Source: JANXYY01 sp035530875
GTDB lineage: Bacteria; Actinomycetota; Actinomycetes; Nanopelagicales; Nanopelagicaceae
Length of the DNA: 17,434 bases
Direction of reading: 5' to 3'
Assembly (NCBI GenBank): GCA_035530875.1
Contig: DATKUB010000022.1
Location: 1 to 17,434 of the forward strand
Shown here: piece by piece, positions 1-7,273 of the stretch
How the letters are laid out: the number at the start of each line of letters is the position of its first letter
How positions within the stretch are numbered: position 1 is the stretch's first letter
The notes under the pieces: generated by a model
Told to the model about the DNA's origin: nothing
Seen by the model: only the letters and a program-made list of their open reading frames with translations
The model's database searches: none
Program-made: the position numbers and the translations under genes

Positions 1-54
1 GAAGCAATGGTAGATCTGCTTCGAGAGGTTCTACTGCGGACAGTCAGAGACTAA
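1..54 (+). CDS. 3' end of an unidentified plus-strand gene (partial)
   Basis: Frame 1 is open from the left edge and encodes 17 residues (EAMVDLLREVLLRTVRD) before a TAA at 52-54. The alternating charged and hydrophobic residues look like an amphipathic C-terminal helix, so a real protein end is plausible. Its stop would overlap the convergent DprE2-like stop by two bases (CTAA at 51-54 carries TAG on minus and TAA on plus). Too little is visible to name a family, and the open frame could be chance. Confidence 0.3.
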   Translation, partial: EAMVDLLREVLLRTVRD

Positions 55-794
55 GCCTTGAGTTTGTTGAAGATTCCTTGTGGAAGGATTCGAACCACAA
101 ACATGATAAATCTCCAGATTGCAGGGGTGTAAACGACCGACTGTCCTTTATCGATCGCTCTTACGATCGACGCAGCGACCCGGTCTGCCTGAGCGAGACG
201 CCGGCCCTGAGCTTGAAGATCAGCGGTCATTGGAGTTGCCGTCGGACCTGGCTTAATGAGGACAATTTTCACTTCTGTCTCAGCAAATCGATGTTGCAGG
301 CCGGCACCGTAGTGGGCAATAAGCGCCTTGGCTGCACCATATACATAGTTCGCTCGGCGGGCGCGATCACCTGCAACAGAGCCGATTAGAGCAATCGTGC
401 CGTGGTTGGCTAAGGCAAACTTTGCTGCGAAGGCCTCGGCGAAGAGTGCCGGTGATAGTCCATTGATAGCCAATACGGCTGACACAAGTACCAGATCCTG
501 CTCACAAGCTTGTTGATTTGGCAGATTCCCGTGTGCAATCAGAACAATATCGATATCGCCATCTGAAACTGAGCGATCAGCCAATGCTGCGATTGCAATT
601 GGGTCTTCGAAATCAAGTGTCTCGATATCTATGATCGAATTAGGGCTTCGAACGGATAAGTCGGCCTGGAGAGTTCCGAGTCTGCCTTCATCCCGTCCGA
701 CAAGGGTGAGTCTGATGCTCGAATTCGTAACCCAGATTCGAGCGCAGTGCTCGGCGATTGCCGACGTTGCTCCGACAATGACAATTCGTTTCAT
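51..794 (-). CDS. dprE2: DprE2-like SDR reductase (decaprenylphosphoryl-2-keto-ribose reductase)
   Basis: A short-chain dehydrogenase/reductase of 247 aa, close to the roughly 254 aa of mycobacterial DprE2. Seen: an N-terminal nucleotide-binding turn VGATSAIA (residues 7-14), the NNAG-equivalent region AHGN near 87-90, catalytic Ser139, and the YxxxK pair Tyr152/Lys156. The C-terminus (about 217-247) is rich in aromatic and basic residues and could touch the membrane. Known of the family: DprE2 reduces the 2-keto intermediate made by DprE1 to decaprenyl-phosphoryl-arabinose using NADH. The ATG start follows the DprE1-like stop by 10 bases. An AGGAG Shine-Dalgarno (802-806) overlaps that stop and sits 7 bases before the ATG. 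The assignment rests on the TSAIA-type fold motif plus the dprE1 neighbour; alone it would only be called an SDR. Confidence 0.85.
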   Translation of the reverse strand: MKRIVIVGATSAIAEHCARIWVTNSSIRLTLVGRDEGRLGTLQADLSVRSPNSIIDIETLDFEDPIAIAALADRSVSDGDIDIVLIAHGNLPNQQACEQDLVLVSAVLAINGLSPALFAEAFAAKFALANHGTIALIGSVAGDRARRANYVYGAAKALIAHYGAGLQHRFAETEVKIVLIKPGPTATPMTADLQAQGRRLAQADRVAASIVRAIDKGQSVVYTPAIWRFIMFVVRILPQGIFNKLKA

Positions 795-804
795 ACAGGT
801 GCTC

Positions 805-2103
805 CTAGTTGTCCATGAGGCGTCGAGACATTGCCGATGTCATACCCGGATCGCGGAAGTTAAGAAACTCATTAATGCGTTGATAACCAGCCTCAAAGGT
901 CTTACGAGACATTCGTGCATCTTTGGCTAGATAAAGGCGGCCGCCGACATCGTTCACGATCGCGTCGAGTCGTTCGAGCAAGCGAAGTGTTGGTTCTCCG
1001 CGGTTGGGAAAATCCAATGCGAGTGTGACGCCTGGCCGAGGGAAGCTGAGCATTCCCGGCGAGGTGTGATCGCCAAAAGTTTTTAAAACGGCCAGAAAAG
1101 ACCCTTGTTTGGAGGCAGTAATTTCCTCGAGCATTGCCGACGTTGCTTCGAGCGCTGATTCGTGTGGAACGACACTCTGGTATTGGTAAAAGCCGTGCGG
1201 GCCATAGAGCCGATTCCATTCCAACACTTTGTCCAATGGGTAGAGAAATGACTCATAGTGCATGAGTTTCTTGCCGGTTTGACGGCGGTGGAACTGAAAA
1301 TATGCCGAATTTAACGCCCGTAAGGTAACTCCATTTACCATCGAAATGGGCGGGACGACAGGAACCACAAGTTCGCGGTTGCGGGGAGCCAGTTTTGAAT
1401 CCACTGACACTGCGTTCCCGCGCATAAACAAGCCGCGACCAGTGCCACCTGCGACGCAGTCAATCCAGGACACCGAGTTCTCCCAATACGGATCGGAGTC
1501 GGCGGATAAGGCAAAGAATTGTTCGAGATCTGTGAACGGGATGGTCTCGGTTTCGAACCAAGGCCCCGGCGTGCGACGCAATTGAATCTCTACTTTGGTG
1601 ATCAACCCGGTTAGGCCGATCCCGCCAACGGTCGCAGCAAACCAGTCTGGAAGAGTGTCAGGGCCGCACTCAATTCGAGTGCCATCAGTTCGAATCAGCG
1701 TTAGCTTTCTGACATGTGCACCAAAGGTGCCAAGAACGTGATGGTTCTTCCCATGTACGTCGTTGGCTATCGCACCGCCAACAGTAATGAGTTCCGTGCC
1801 GGGCGTTACTGGCAGGGACCAGCCACGTGGAATTACTAGGCGTTGAATATCACGTAGCACCATCCCGGCCTCGCAAACGAGTTTGCCAGATTCTTCGTCA
1901 AACTCGATGAAACGGTCGAGAGCGGTGGTGCGCCAAACCGTGCCGCCGGGGTTGAGGCAGACATCGCCATAACTACGACCCATGCCATAGGCAATCCCCG
2001 GGGCGCTTTTGAGTAATGCACTGGGCACCTGTTGTGTGTCAGTGATCGGCTGCACGTTGTGCTCTGCGTTATCGAGTCGTCCCCAAGAGGAAAGTTTCAC
2101 CAC
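805..2103 (-). CDS. dprE1: DprE1-like FAD-dependent decaprenylphosphoryl-ribose oxidase
   Basis: An FAD-linked oxidase of the VAO/PCMH fold, 432 aa against about 461 aa in Mycobacterium tuberculosis. It matches DprE1 from end to end as far as I can recall that sequence: N-terminal WGR, FAD loop GMGRSYGD (40-47), PVTPGTELITVGGAIANDVH (98-117) running into HGKNHH (117-122), EWNRLYGPHGF (295-305) and the C-terminal GGRLYLAKDAR (387-397). Lys394 corresponds to the flavin-pocket Lys418. It oxidises the 2'-OH of polyprenyl-phosphoryl-ribose, and DprE2 completes the epimerisation to arabinose. The residue matching Cys387, the covalent benzothiazinone target, is Ala362 here. The start is one of two tandem GTG codons (2103 or 2100). 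The start overlaps the upstream HAD-UbiA stop by 7 bases with no strong Shine-Dalgarno, which suggests translational coupling. Confidence 0.9.
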   Translation of the reverse strand: MVKLSSWGRLDNAEHNVQPITDTQQVPSALLKSAPGIAYGMGRSYGDVCLNPGGTVWRTTALDRFIEFDEESGKLVCEAGMVLRDIQRLVIPRGWSLPVTPGTELITVGGAIANDVHGKNHHVLGTFGAHVRKLTLIRTDGTRIECGPDTLPDWFAATVGGIGLTGLITKVEIQLRRTPGPWFETETIPFTDLEQFFALSADSDPYWENSVSWIDCVAGGTGRGLFMRGNAVSVDSKLAPRNRELVVPVVPPISMVNGVTLRALNSAYFQFHRRQTGKKLMHYESFLYPLDKVLEWNRLYGPHGFYQYQSVVPHESALEATSAMLEEITASKQGSFLAVLKTFGDHTSPGMLSFPRPGVTLALDFPNRGEPTLRLLERLDAIVNDVGGRLYLAKDARMSRKTFEAGYQRINEFLNFRDPGMTSAMSRRLMDN

Positions 2104-3530
2104 GGCCAGCCCACGGTACCGACATACAAGATGGCTATAAATGCGGCGCCAGCCAGAATGCTCTCCGGTTTGCGCACTGCGAAAACTAGGGGATCATCGT
2201 GCATCTCACCGCGATGAGCCTTGAGCCAGATCCAACTCACCCAGTAAAGCATCACTGGGACTAAGCCCCAGACCACTTCCGGCGATCGATAAAGATTAAG
2301 CACCGTATTGCTATCGAGGTATAGGGCCAGGATCAGCACTGCGGCGAAGCCAGAAGCCACGCCTAGTAGTTGGACTATTGGCGCATCACTTGTTCTGTAT
2401 CCACGTCCGTGAGCCTGGTCGTCATGCTTACCAAAATGTGATTGGAGTTCGGCATAACGCTTGACGAACGCGAGCGACAGGAAAAGGAAAACCGCGAAGG
2501 CCAATAGCCAGAATGAGAGTGGAGTCTTAGAGGCCGCGGCACCAGCAATGACGCGCAGGGTGTAGAGCATCGCTAGAACGATCGCATCTATGATGGCCAA
2601 GCGTTTCAAACCAAATGAATAAGCGCCAGTTATGGCTACATAAACGAGAAGCCATTGCAGAAACGTAGTGCCGACAACAGCGGCAAGACCAATGCCAATA
2701 GCCAGAAGCGTCAAGGAAAGAACTAAGCCAATCCACAACGGGAGAATGCCAGCGGCAAAGGCCCGCCTCGATTTGCGTAGATGCCGACGGTCGCTTTCTA
2801 GATCGAGTAAATCGTTGCCCAGGTAAACCGAGGAGGCGCAGACGCTGAAGGCGATAAATGCTAATCCCAGATGGAAGAAATTTGCCAAGTTTGGCCTTTG
2901 ATGCCCCGCTAGTACGGGAGCGAAAAGCAGAAGGTTTTTCAGCCACTGGTGCACTCGAATTGTTTTGAACCAGACAGATCCGCTGCGATTTGGGGCGGGA
3001 AAAATGCCTTCGATTTGGCTAACGGCAGCCGCCTGACTGGCGACGCTCCTGGTTGGGTTCACCAAAATAGCTCGCCGAGCGTGCTCCCAGACAGGGAGAT
3101 CTTTACGAGAGTCGCCTACATAGTCGAAGCCTTTCTCGCCAAAGCGAGTCTGCAAAGCCATGGCTTTTCGTGGCCCGGTCAAATTATGCGTTCCGTTACT
3201 GCTAAAGATTTCATCAAAAATGCCCACCCTCGCAGCTATCGCAATCGCGATGCTGGAGTCAGCGCCGGTGGCCAGCACAAGCCGTCGCCCTAGGGCCTTC
3301 TGCTCGATAAGCCAGGCCAATAACTCGTTGTTAAGGGGGAGTGTCTCAGGGTTGAGTCTGATCGCCTTAGCTAAGTGTTGCTTTAGTTGAGCTCTTCCCT
3401 CCCTAACCCAGCCAAAGAGCCGAAATACAGCCCAGGGGCGATAGTGGAGAAGCGATAACAAAGATTCTTGAAGGGTGTCCGTTCGGACAAGGGTGCCGTC
3501 GAGGTCAACTACGAGTGGAACTGATTCCAC
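2097..3530 (-). CDS. HAD phosphatase-UbiA prenyltransferase fusion (probable polyprenyl-phosphate phosphoribosyltransferase)
   Basis: A two-domain protein of 477 aa. Residues 1 to about 175 are a cytosolic HAD-like hydrolase: motif I DLDGT with Asp9/Asp11, motif II Thr88 (LATG), motif III Lys122, motif IV GDSRKD with Asp140/Asp144. From about 190 to the end it is a UbiA-type membrane prenyltransferase: RVHQWLKN entry motif (192-199), first Asp-rich motif NDLLDLESD (239-247), a second region with YSFGLKR (304-310) and Asp315, and about eight or nine hydrophobic segments. In mycobacteria the stand-alone UbiA protein (Rv3806c) joins PRPP to decaprenyl phosphate, and a separate phosphatase removes the 5'-phosphate. 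I infer that the HAD domain does that second step. The first of the three operon genes, it starts at GTG with a strong GGAGG site (3537-3541) 6 bases upstream. The exact phosphatase substrate is unproven. Confidence 0.82.
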   Translation of the reverse strand: MESVPLVVDLDGTLVRTDTLQESLLSLLHYRPWAVFRLFGWVREGRAQLKQHLAKAIRLNPETLPLNNELLAWLIEQKALGRRLVLATGADSSIAIAIAARVGIFDEIFSSNGTHNLTGPRKAMALQTRFGEKGFDYVGDSRKDLPVWEHARRAILVNPTRSVASQAAAVSQIEGIFPAPNRSGSVWFKTIRVHQWLKNLLLFAPVLAGHQRPNLANFFHLGLAFIAFSVCASSVYLGNDLLDLESDRRHLRKSRRAFAAGILPLWIGLVLSLTLLAIGIGLAAVVGTTFLQWLLVYVAITGAYSFGLKRLAIIDAIVLAMLYTLRVIAGAAASKTPLSFWLLAFAVFLFLSLAFVKRYAELQSHFGKHDDQAHGRGYRTSDAPIVQLLGVASGFAAVLILALYLDSNTVLNLYRSPEVVWGLVPVMLYWVSWIWLKAHRGEMHDDPLVFAVRKPESILAGAAFIAILYVGTVGWPW

Positions 3531-3548
3531 GACATGCCTCCGGCTGGT

Positions 3549-3562
3549 TGGGAAGAATCCCA
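3549..3562. repeat. Short inverted repeat upstream of the envelope operon
   Basis: TGGGA-AGAA-TCCCA forms a 5-bp stem with a 4-base loop. On the minus strand it lies just downstream of a possible -10 box (TAGACT, plus-strand positions 3562-3567), so it would straddle the expected transcription start of the HAD-UbiA operon. No convincing -35 element was seen. It may be an operator or chance. Confidence 0.25.
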
Positions 3563-3626
3563 GTCTATCTGCCGAGCCCGACCAGGCCGACTGCGTGGTA
3601 ACGAGGCTGATGCGCTACCTTCTGGT

Positions 3627-3632
3627 TATAAC
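3627..3632 (+). promoter_or_regulatory. Probable -10 box of the metH-metF operon
   Basis: TATAAC matches the bacterial -10 consensus (TATAAT) at five of six positions. It lies 9 bases before the first paired base of the SAM riboswitch at 3642, so transcription would start at about 3639-3641, right at the 5' edge of the RNA fold. No good -35 hexamer is visible at the usual spacing (around 3604-3609), so this may be a weak or extended promoter. Confidence 0.45.
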
Positions 3633-3641
3633 TTAATACCG

Positions 3642-3773
3642 CTCATCAAGAGGGACTGAGGGAACGGCCCGTTGAAGTCCCGGCAACCAGCAAGATCCTC
3701 CCAGCGAAATTCTCAGTGGAGAGGCCGTCTATGCCAGGTGCCAATTCCGCCTAGGGGAACCTAGGAAGATGAG
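3642..3773 (+). ncRNA. SAM-I (S-box) riboswitch controlling metH-metF
   Basis: The S-box core is present. P1 is CUCAUC (3642-3647) pairing with GAUGAG (3768-3773). P2 is GGGAC (3652-3656) with GUCCC (3677-3681), enclosing a kink-turn UGA/GAA and an inner GGG/CCC pair. The conserved GGCAACC is at 3682-3688 and GGUGCCAAUUCC at 3737-3748. The L2 pseudoknot bases CGG (3665-3667) can pair with CCG (3747-3749). P4 is CCUAGG-GGAA-CCUAGG (3750-3765), closed by a GNRA-type tetraloop. P3 is long, with CUCC/GGAG pairing. The presence of P4 between P3 and P1 argues for SAM-I over SAM-IV. The aptamer binds S-adenosylmethionine and normally turns methionine genes off. There is no terminator hairpin or U-run before the GTG at 3788, so translational control is inferred. 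Confidence 0.93.
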
Positions 3774-3779
3774 GAAAGG
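3771..3779 (+). promoter_or_regulatory. Ribosome binding site of metH, partly inside riboswitch P1
   Basis: GAGGAAAGG lies 8 bases before the GTG start at 3788. Its first three bases (GAG, 3771-3773) are also the last three paired bases of the riboswitch P1 helix, so ligand-stabilised P1 would hide part of the site. A competing small hairpin, GAGG (3771-3774) with CCUC (3780-3783) leaving AAAGG in its loop, excludes full P1 and may be the ligand-free form. The pairing is seen; the switching role is inference. Confidence 0.55.
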
Positions 3780-3787
3780 CCTCGACA

Positions 3788-6700
3788 GTGGATGAAGTAA
3801 GTACGTTAAGACAGGCGCTCGCAGAGCGGGTTGTTGTCGCCGACGGAGCCATGGGCACGATGCTGCAGGCCGCTGACCTAACTCTGGCCGACTTTGAGGG
3901 CCATGAGGGCTGCAATGAAGTCATTAACGTCACTCGCCCGGAAGTGGTTGCCCAGATCCATGAGGAATACCTCAGAGCCGGAGCCGACGCCATTGAAACC
4001 AACACTTTCGGCTGCAATTGGGCCAACCTGGCCGAGTATGGAATTGAAGATCGCATCTACGAGTTCTCAAAAGCCGGGGCGCAGATCGCTCGAGTGAGTG
4101 CGGACAAGTTCTCGACTGCCGACAAACCGCGTTGGGTTCTGGGATCGCTAGGGCCTGGCACAAAACTTCCGACCCTCCTCCACACGACTTACGACCATCT
4201 GAAGACGGCTTATTACCAGGCCAGTCGAGGCTTGATCGACGGCGGCGCAGATGCGCTGTTAATTGAGACTGCGCAGGACCTGCTGCAAGCTAAATCGGCA
4301 ATCAATGGCGCACGTAACGCAATCACTGAAGCAGGGCGAGACATCGTCCTAATTGCCCAGGTCACCATCGAGGCAACTGGAACGATGCTGATGGGCTCCG
4401 AAATTGGCGCTGCGCTCAACGCATTGGAACCACTTGGCATTGATCTCATCGGGTTGAACTGTGCCACCGGTCCAACTGAGATGAGTGAGCACCTACGCAC
4501 GCTTTCAAACCGGACCGGGTTGGGCATCTCATGTATGCCAAATGCGGGCCTGCCGGTGCTTGGCCCCAACGGGGCGGAATATAAATTGGCACCGGAAGAA
4601 TTGGCTGACTCGCTGATTCGCTTCATCGATGATTATGGACTTAATTTGGTTGGCGGTTGCTGTGGCACAACACCCGAACACATCAAACTTCTGGTGGAGC
4701 GAGTTGGCCACCGTAAGCGCGTTTCCATTGCGGCGGTCCCCGAACCCGGAGCCTCGTCTATTTACCAGCACGTTCCATTTCGCCAGGACCTCAGTTACTT
4801 AGCTATTGGTGAGCGAGCAAACGCCAATGGCTCAAGAGCTTTTCGGGATGCGCTGCTAGCCGAAGATTGGAACGCTTGTTTAGAGATCGCCAAAGAACAG
4901 ATTCGCGACGGCGCCCACATGCTTGATCTCTCTGTGGACTATGTGGGCCGTGACGGTGTCAAGGACATGTCTCATTTCGCTTCTTTATTGGCGACTGCCT
5001 CGACTCTTCCGATCGTTTTGGATTCGACGGAGCCAGCGGTATTGAAGGCTGGACTGGAGCGATTAGGGGGACGCGCCGTCATCAATTCAGTGAATTACGA
5101 AGATGGTGATGGCCCCCATTCGCGATTTGCGCGCATCATGCCGCTAGTCAAGGAGCACGGTGCTGCAGTCGTGGCTTTGACAATCGACGAGGAAGGCCAA
5201 GCCCGTACTGCTGAGTGGAAAGTCAAGGTCGCAAAGCGACTCATTGCAGATCTCACTGAGAACTGGGCAATGAATCAAAGCGACATTCTTATCGATTGCC
5301 TCACGTTTCCGATTGCAACCGGGCAGGAAGAGACCCGGCGGGATGGGCTCGAAACGATCGAGGCGATTCGGGCATTGAAGACCGAGTTTCCAAATGTCCA
5401 AACTACTTTGGGTGTGAGCAACGTTTCATTTGGACTCAATCCGAGTGCACGGATCGTGCTCAACTCGGTATTCCTCTATGAGGCAACCCAGGTTGGACTC
5501 GATTCGGCGATCGCTCATCCATCGAAAATAATGCCGTTAGCCAGGATTCCTGAGGTTCAACGAAAAGTTGCTCTAGATTTGATTTACGATCGACGTGCCT
5601 ATGAGGATGGGCGCGTTATCTATGATCCGCTCCAGGAATTTCTTAAACTTTTTGAGAACGCGGAGACGAGTGCTGCTCGGCTCTCTAGAGCCGACGAATT
5701 CGCCCTTATGCCGATGGAAGCACGGCTACCAAGGCGCATCATCGATGGCGAAAGCAAGGGCCTGGAGTCTGATCTCGATGAAGCGATGGCTAGCGGCCTC
5801 GCGCCTCTTGACATCATCAATCGCTTCCTTTTGGAGGGGATGAAAGAAGTTGGAGAGTTATTCGGCAGAGGCGAAATGCAACTTCCCTTCGTGCTGCAGT
5901 CTGCGGAGGTTATGAAGAAGGCGGTTGCCTACCTTGAGCCGCACATGGAGAAGTTAGATCAGGCCGGTCGAGGAACCATTGTTCTCGCCACAGTTAAGGG
6001 TGACGTGCACGATATTGGGAAGAACCTGGTTGACATCATTCTCACGAACAACGGATACAACGTCGTGAATCTTGGAACCAAGCAGCCAGTAAACGCGATC
6101 GTTGAGGCAGCTGAAACCAGCAATGCTGATGTCATCGGAATGTCCGGACTGCTGGTCAAATCCACCGTTGTCATGAAGGAGAATCTCGCAGAGATCACCA
6201 GCCGAAACCTCAGTGGCCGCTGGCCGATAATTCTCGGTGGCGCCGCGCTCACGCGAGCCTACGTAGAGGATGATCTCGATTTACTCTTCCCAGGAACGGT
6301 TCGATACGCAAAGGATGCTTTTGAGGGATTGAGCCTCATGGACACCCTCATGGCTATCAAACGTGGTGACCTGGGAGCGGTCTTGCCCGAACTGCGCAAG
6401 CGCCGAATAAGGCCGGTTGAAGTCAACCAGGACCTCGAGATTGATACTGAGCGCAGCGATGTTGCTTCGGATAACCCAGTACCTACTCCACCGTTCATGG
6501 GGAGCCGCGTGATCAAAGGTATCGCACTTGCTGACTATGTTGGGATGCTCGACGAGCGCGCGCTCTTTGTGGGTCAGTGGGGGCTCAAAGGCAAGCAGGG
6601 TGCCTATGAAGAGATGGTCGAATTAGAGGGAAGACCCCGCCTTCGACTGTTGCTAAATGAAGCGCAGGCAAACGGTTGGCTTGAGGCTGCCGTTGTGTAC

Positions 6701-7273
6701 GGATACTTTCCTTGTTATAGCGATGGCAATGATCTTGTGATCTTGCATCACGAGGGTGAACTGATTGGCACTGAACGCACCCGCTTCTCATTTCCTAGAC
6801 AACGACGCGATAAGCGATTGTGTCTTGCGGACTATTTCGCTGCCAAGGATTCTGGGAAAATAGACGTGGTCGCATTCCACGTTGTCACGATGGGACAAGA
6901 AGTCAGCAAGGCAGCGAATAAACTTTTCGCGGCAAATTCATATCGCGATTACCTCGAATTACACGGCTTGTCAGTCCAACTCACCGAGGCGCTCGCTGAG
7001 CACTGGCATGCGCGGATTCGATCGGAATTGGGGCACTCGGAGGAGGATTCTTCGGATCTCAATGCCATCTTGGATCAGGGGTATCGCGGATCGCGTTATT
7101 CCTTTGGCTACCCAGCTTGCCCAAACCTCGAGGACCAGGTTCAGTTGTGCGAATTGCTGGAGCCAGAACGGATCGGCGTTCTGCTTTCCGAAGAATTCCA
7201 ACTGCACCCAGAACAATCAACATCGGCCATAATCGTCCACCACCCGGAAGCGAAATACTTCAATGCCCGTTGA
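3788..7273 (+). CDS. metH: Cobalamin-dependent methionine synthase MetH
   Basis: Full-length MetH of 1161 aa (Escherichia coli 1227). It transfers a methyl group from methyl-tetrahydrofolate to homocysteine through methylcobalamin, in the cytosol. Domains in order: homocysteine-binding barrel (about 1-310) with zinc ligands Cys225 (GLNCATGP) and Cys291/Cys292 (GGCCGTTP); pterin-binding barrel (about 335-600); helical cap (about 630-725); B12 Rossmann domain with DVHDIGKN (739-746), His741 the lower cobalt ligand, plus GMSGLLV (784-790) and LGGAA (816-820); and a C-terminal activation domain (about 870-1161) with SAM-binding GYPACP (1107-1112) preceded by Arg1103. The GTG is the only possible start: an in-frame TGA lies at 3770-3772 and the conserved barrel sequence begins near residue 15. 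It is the first gene after the SAM riboswitch and overlaps metF. All catalytic motifs are intact. Confidence 0.98.
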   Translation: MDEVSTLRQALAERVVVADGAMGTMLQAADLTLADFEGHEGCNEVINVTRPEVVAQIHEEYLRAGADAIETNTFGCNWANLAEYGIEDRIYEFSKAGAQIARVSADKFSTADKPRWVLGSLGPGTKLPTLLHTTYDHLKTAYYQASRGLIDGGADALLIETAQDLLQAKSAINGARNAITEAGRDIVLIAQVTIEATGTMLMGSEIGAALNALEPLGIDLIGLNCATGPTEMSEHLRTLSNRTGLGISCMPNAGLPVLGPNGAEYKLAPEELADSLIRFIDDYGLNLVGGCCGTTPEHIKLLVERVGHRKRVSIAAVPEPGASSIYQHVPFRQDLSYLAIGERANANGSRAFRDALLAEDWNACLEIAKEQIRDGAHMLDLSVDYVGRDGVKDMSHFASLLATASTLPIVLDSTEPAVLKAGLERLGGRAVINSVNYEDGDGPHSRFARIMPLVKEHGAAVVALTIDEEGQARTAEWKVKVAKRLIADLTENWAMNQSDILIDCLTFPIATGQEETRRDGLETIEAIRALKTEFPNVQTTLGVSNVSFGLNPSARIVLNSVFLYEATQVGLDSAIAHPSKIMPLARIPEVQRKVALDLIYDRRAYEDGRVIYDPLQEFLKLFENAETSAARLSRADEFALMPMEARLPRRIIDGESKGLESDLDEAMASGLAPLDIINRFLLEGMKEVGELFGRGEMQLPFVLQSAEVMKKAVAYLEPHMEKLDQAGRGTIVLATVKGDVHDIGKNLVDIILTNNGYNVVNLGTKQPVNAIVEAAETSNADVIGMSGLLVKSTVVMKENLAEITSRNLSGRWPIILGGAALTRAYVEDDLDLLFPGTVRYAKDAFEGLSLMDTLMAIKRGDLGAVLPELRKRRIRPVEVNQDLEIDTERSDVASDNPVPTPPFMGSRVIKGIALADYVGMLDERALFVGQWGLKGKQGAYEEMVELEGRPRLRLLLNEAQANGWLEAAVVYGYFPCYSDGNDLVILHHEGELIGTERTRFSFPRQRRDKRLCLADYFAAKDSGKIDVVAFHVVTMGQEVSKAANKLFAANSYRDYLELHGLSVQLTEALAEHWHARIRSELGHSEEDSSDLNAILDQGYRGSRYSFGYPACPNLEDQVQLCELLEPERIGVLLSEEFQLHPEQSTSAIIVHHPEAKYFNAR

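Noticed and set aside
78..389. Plus-strand open frame of 103 codons opposite the DprE2-like gene
   Set aside because: It lies fully inside a gene with clear SDR motifs on the other strand, and its product is unlike any family I know. Other antisense frames within metH, the carboxylases and the dehydrogenase were dropped for the same reason.
3642..3773. SAM-IV riboswitch, which is common in actinobacteria
   Set aside because: A clear P4 hairpin sits between P3 and P1 and the P2 kink-turn is of S-box type, so SAM-I fits better.
3774..3787. Intrinsic terminator after the riboswitch
   Set aside because: Only 14 bases remain before the metH start, with no U-run.
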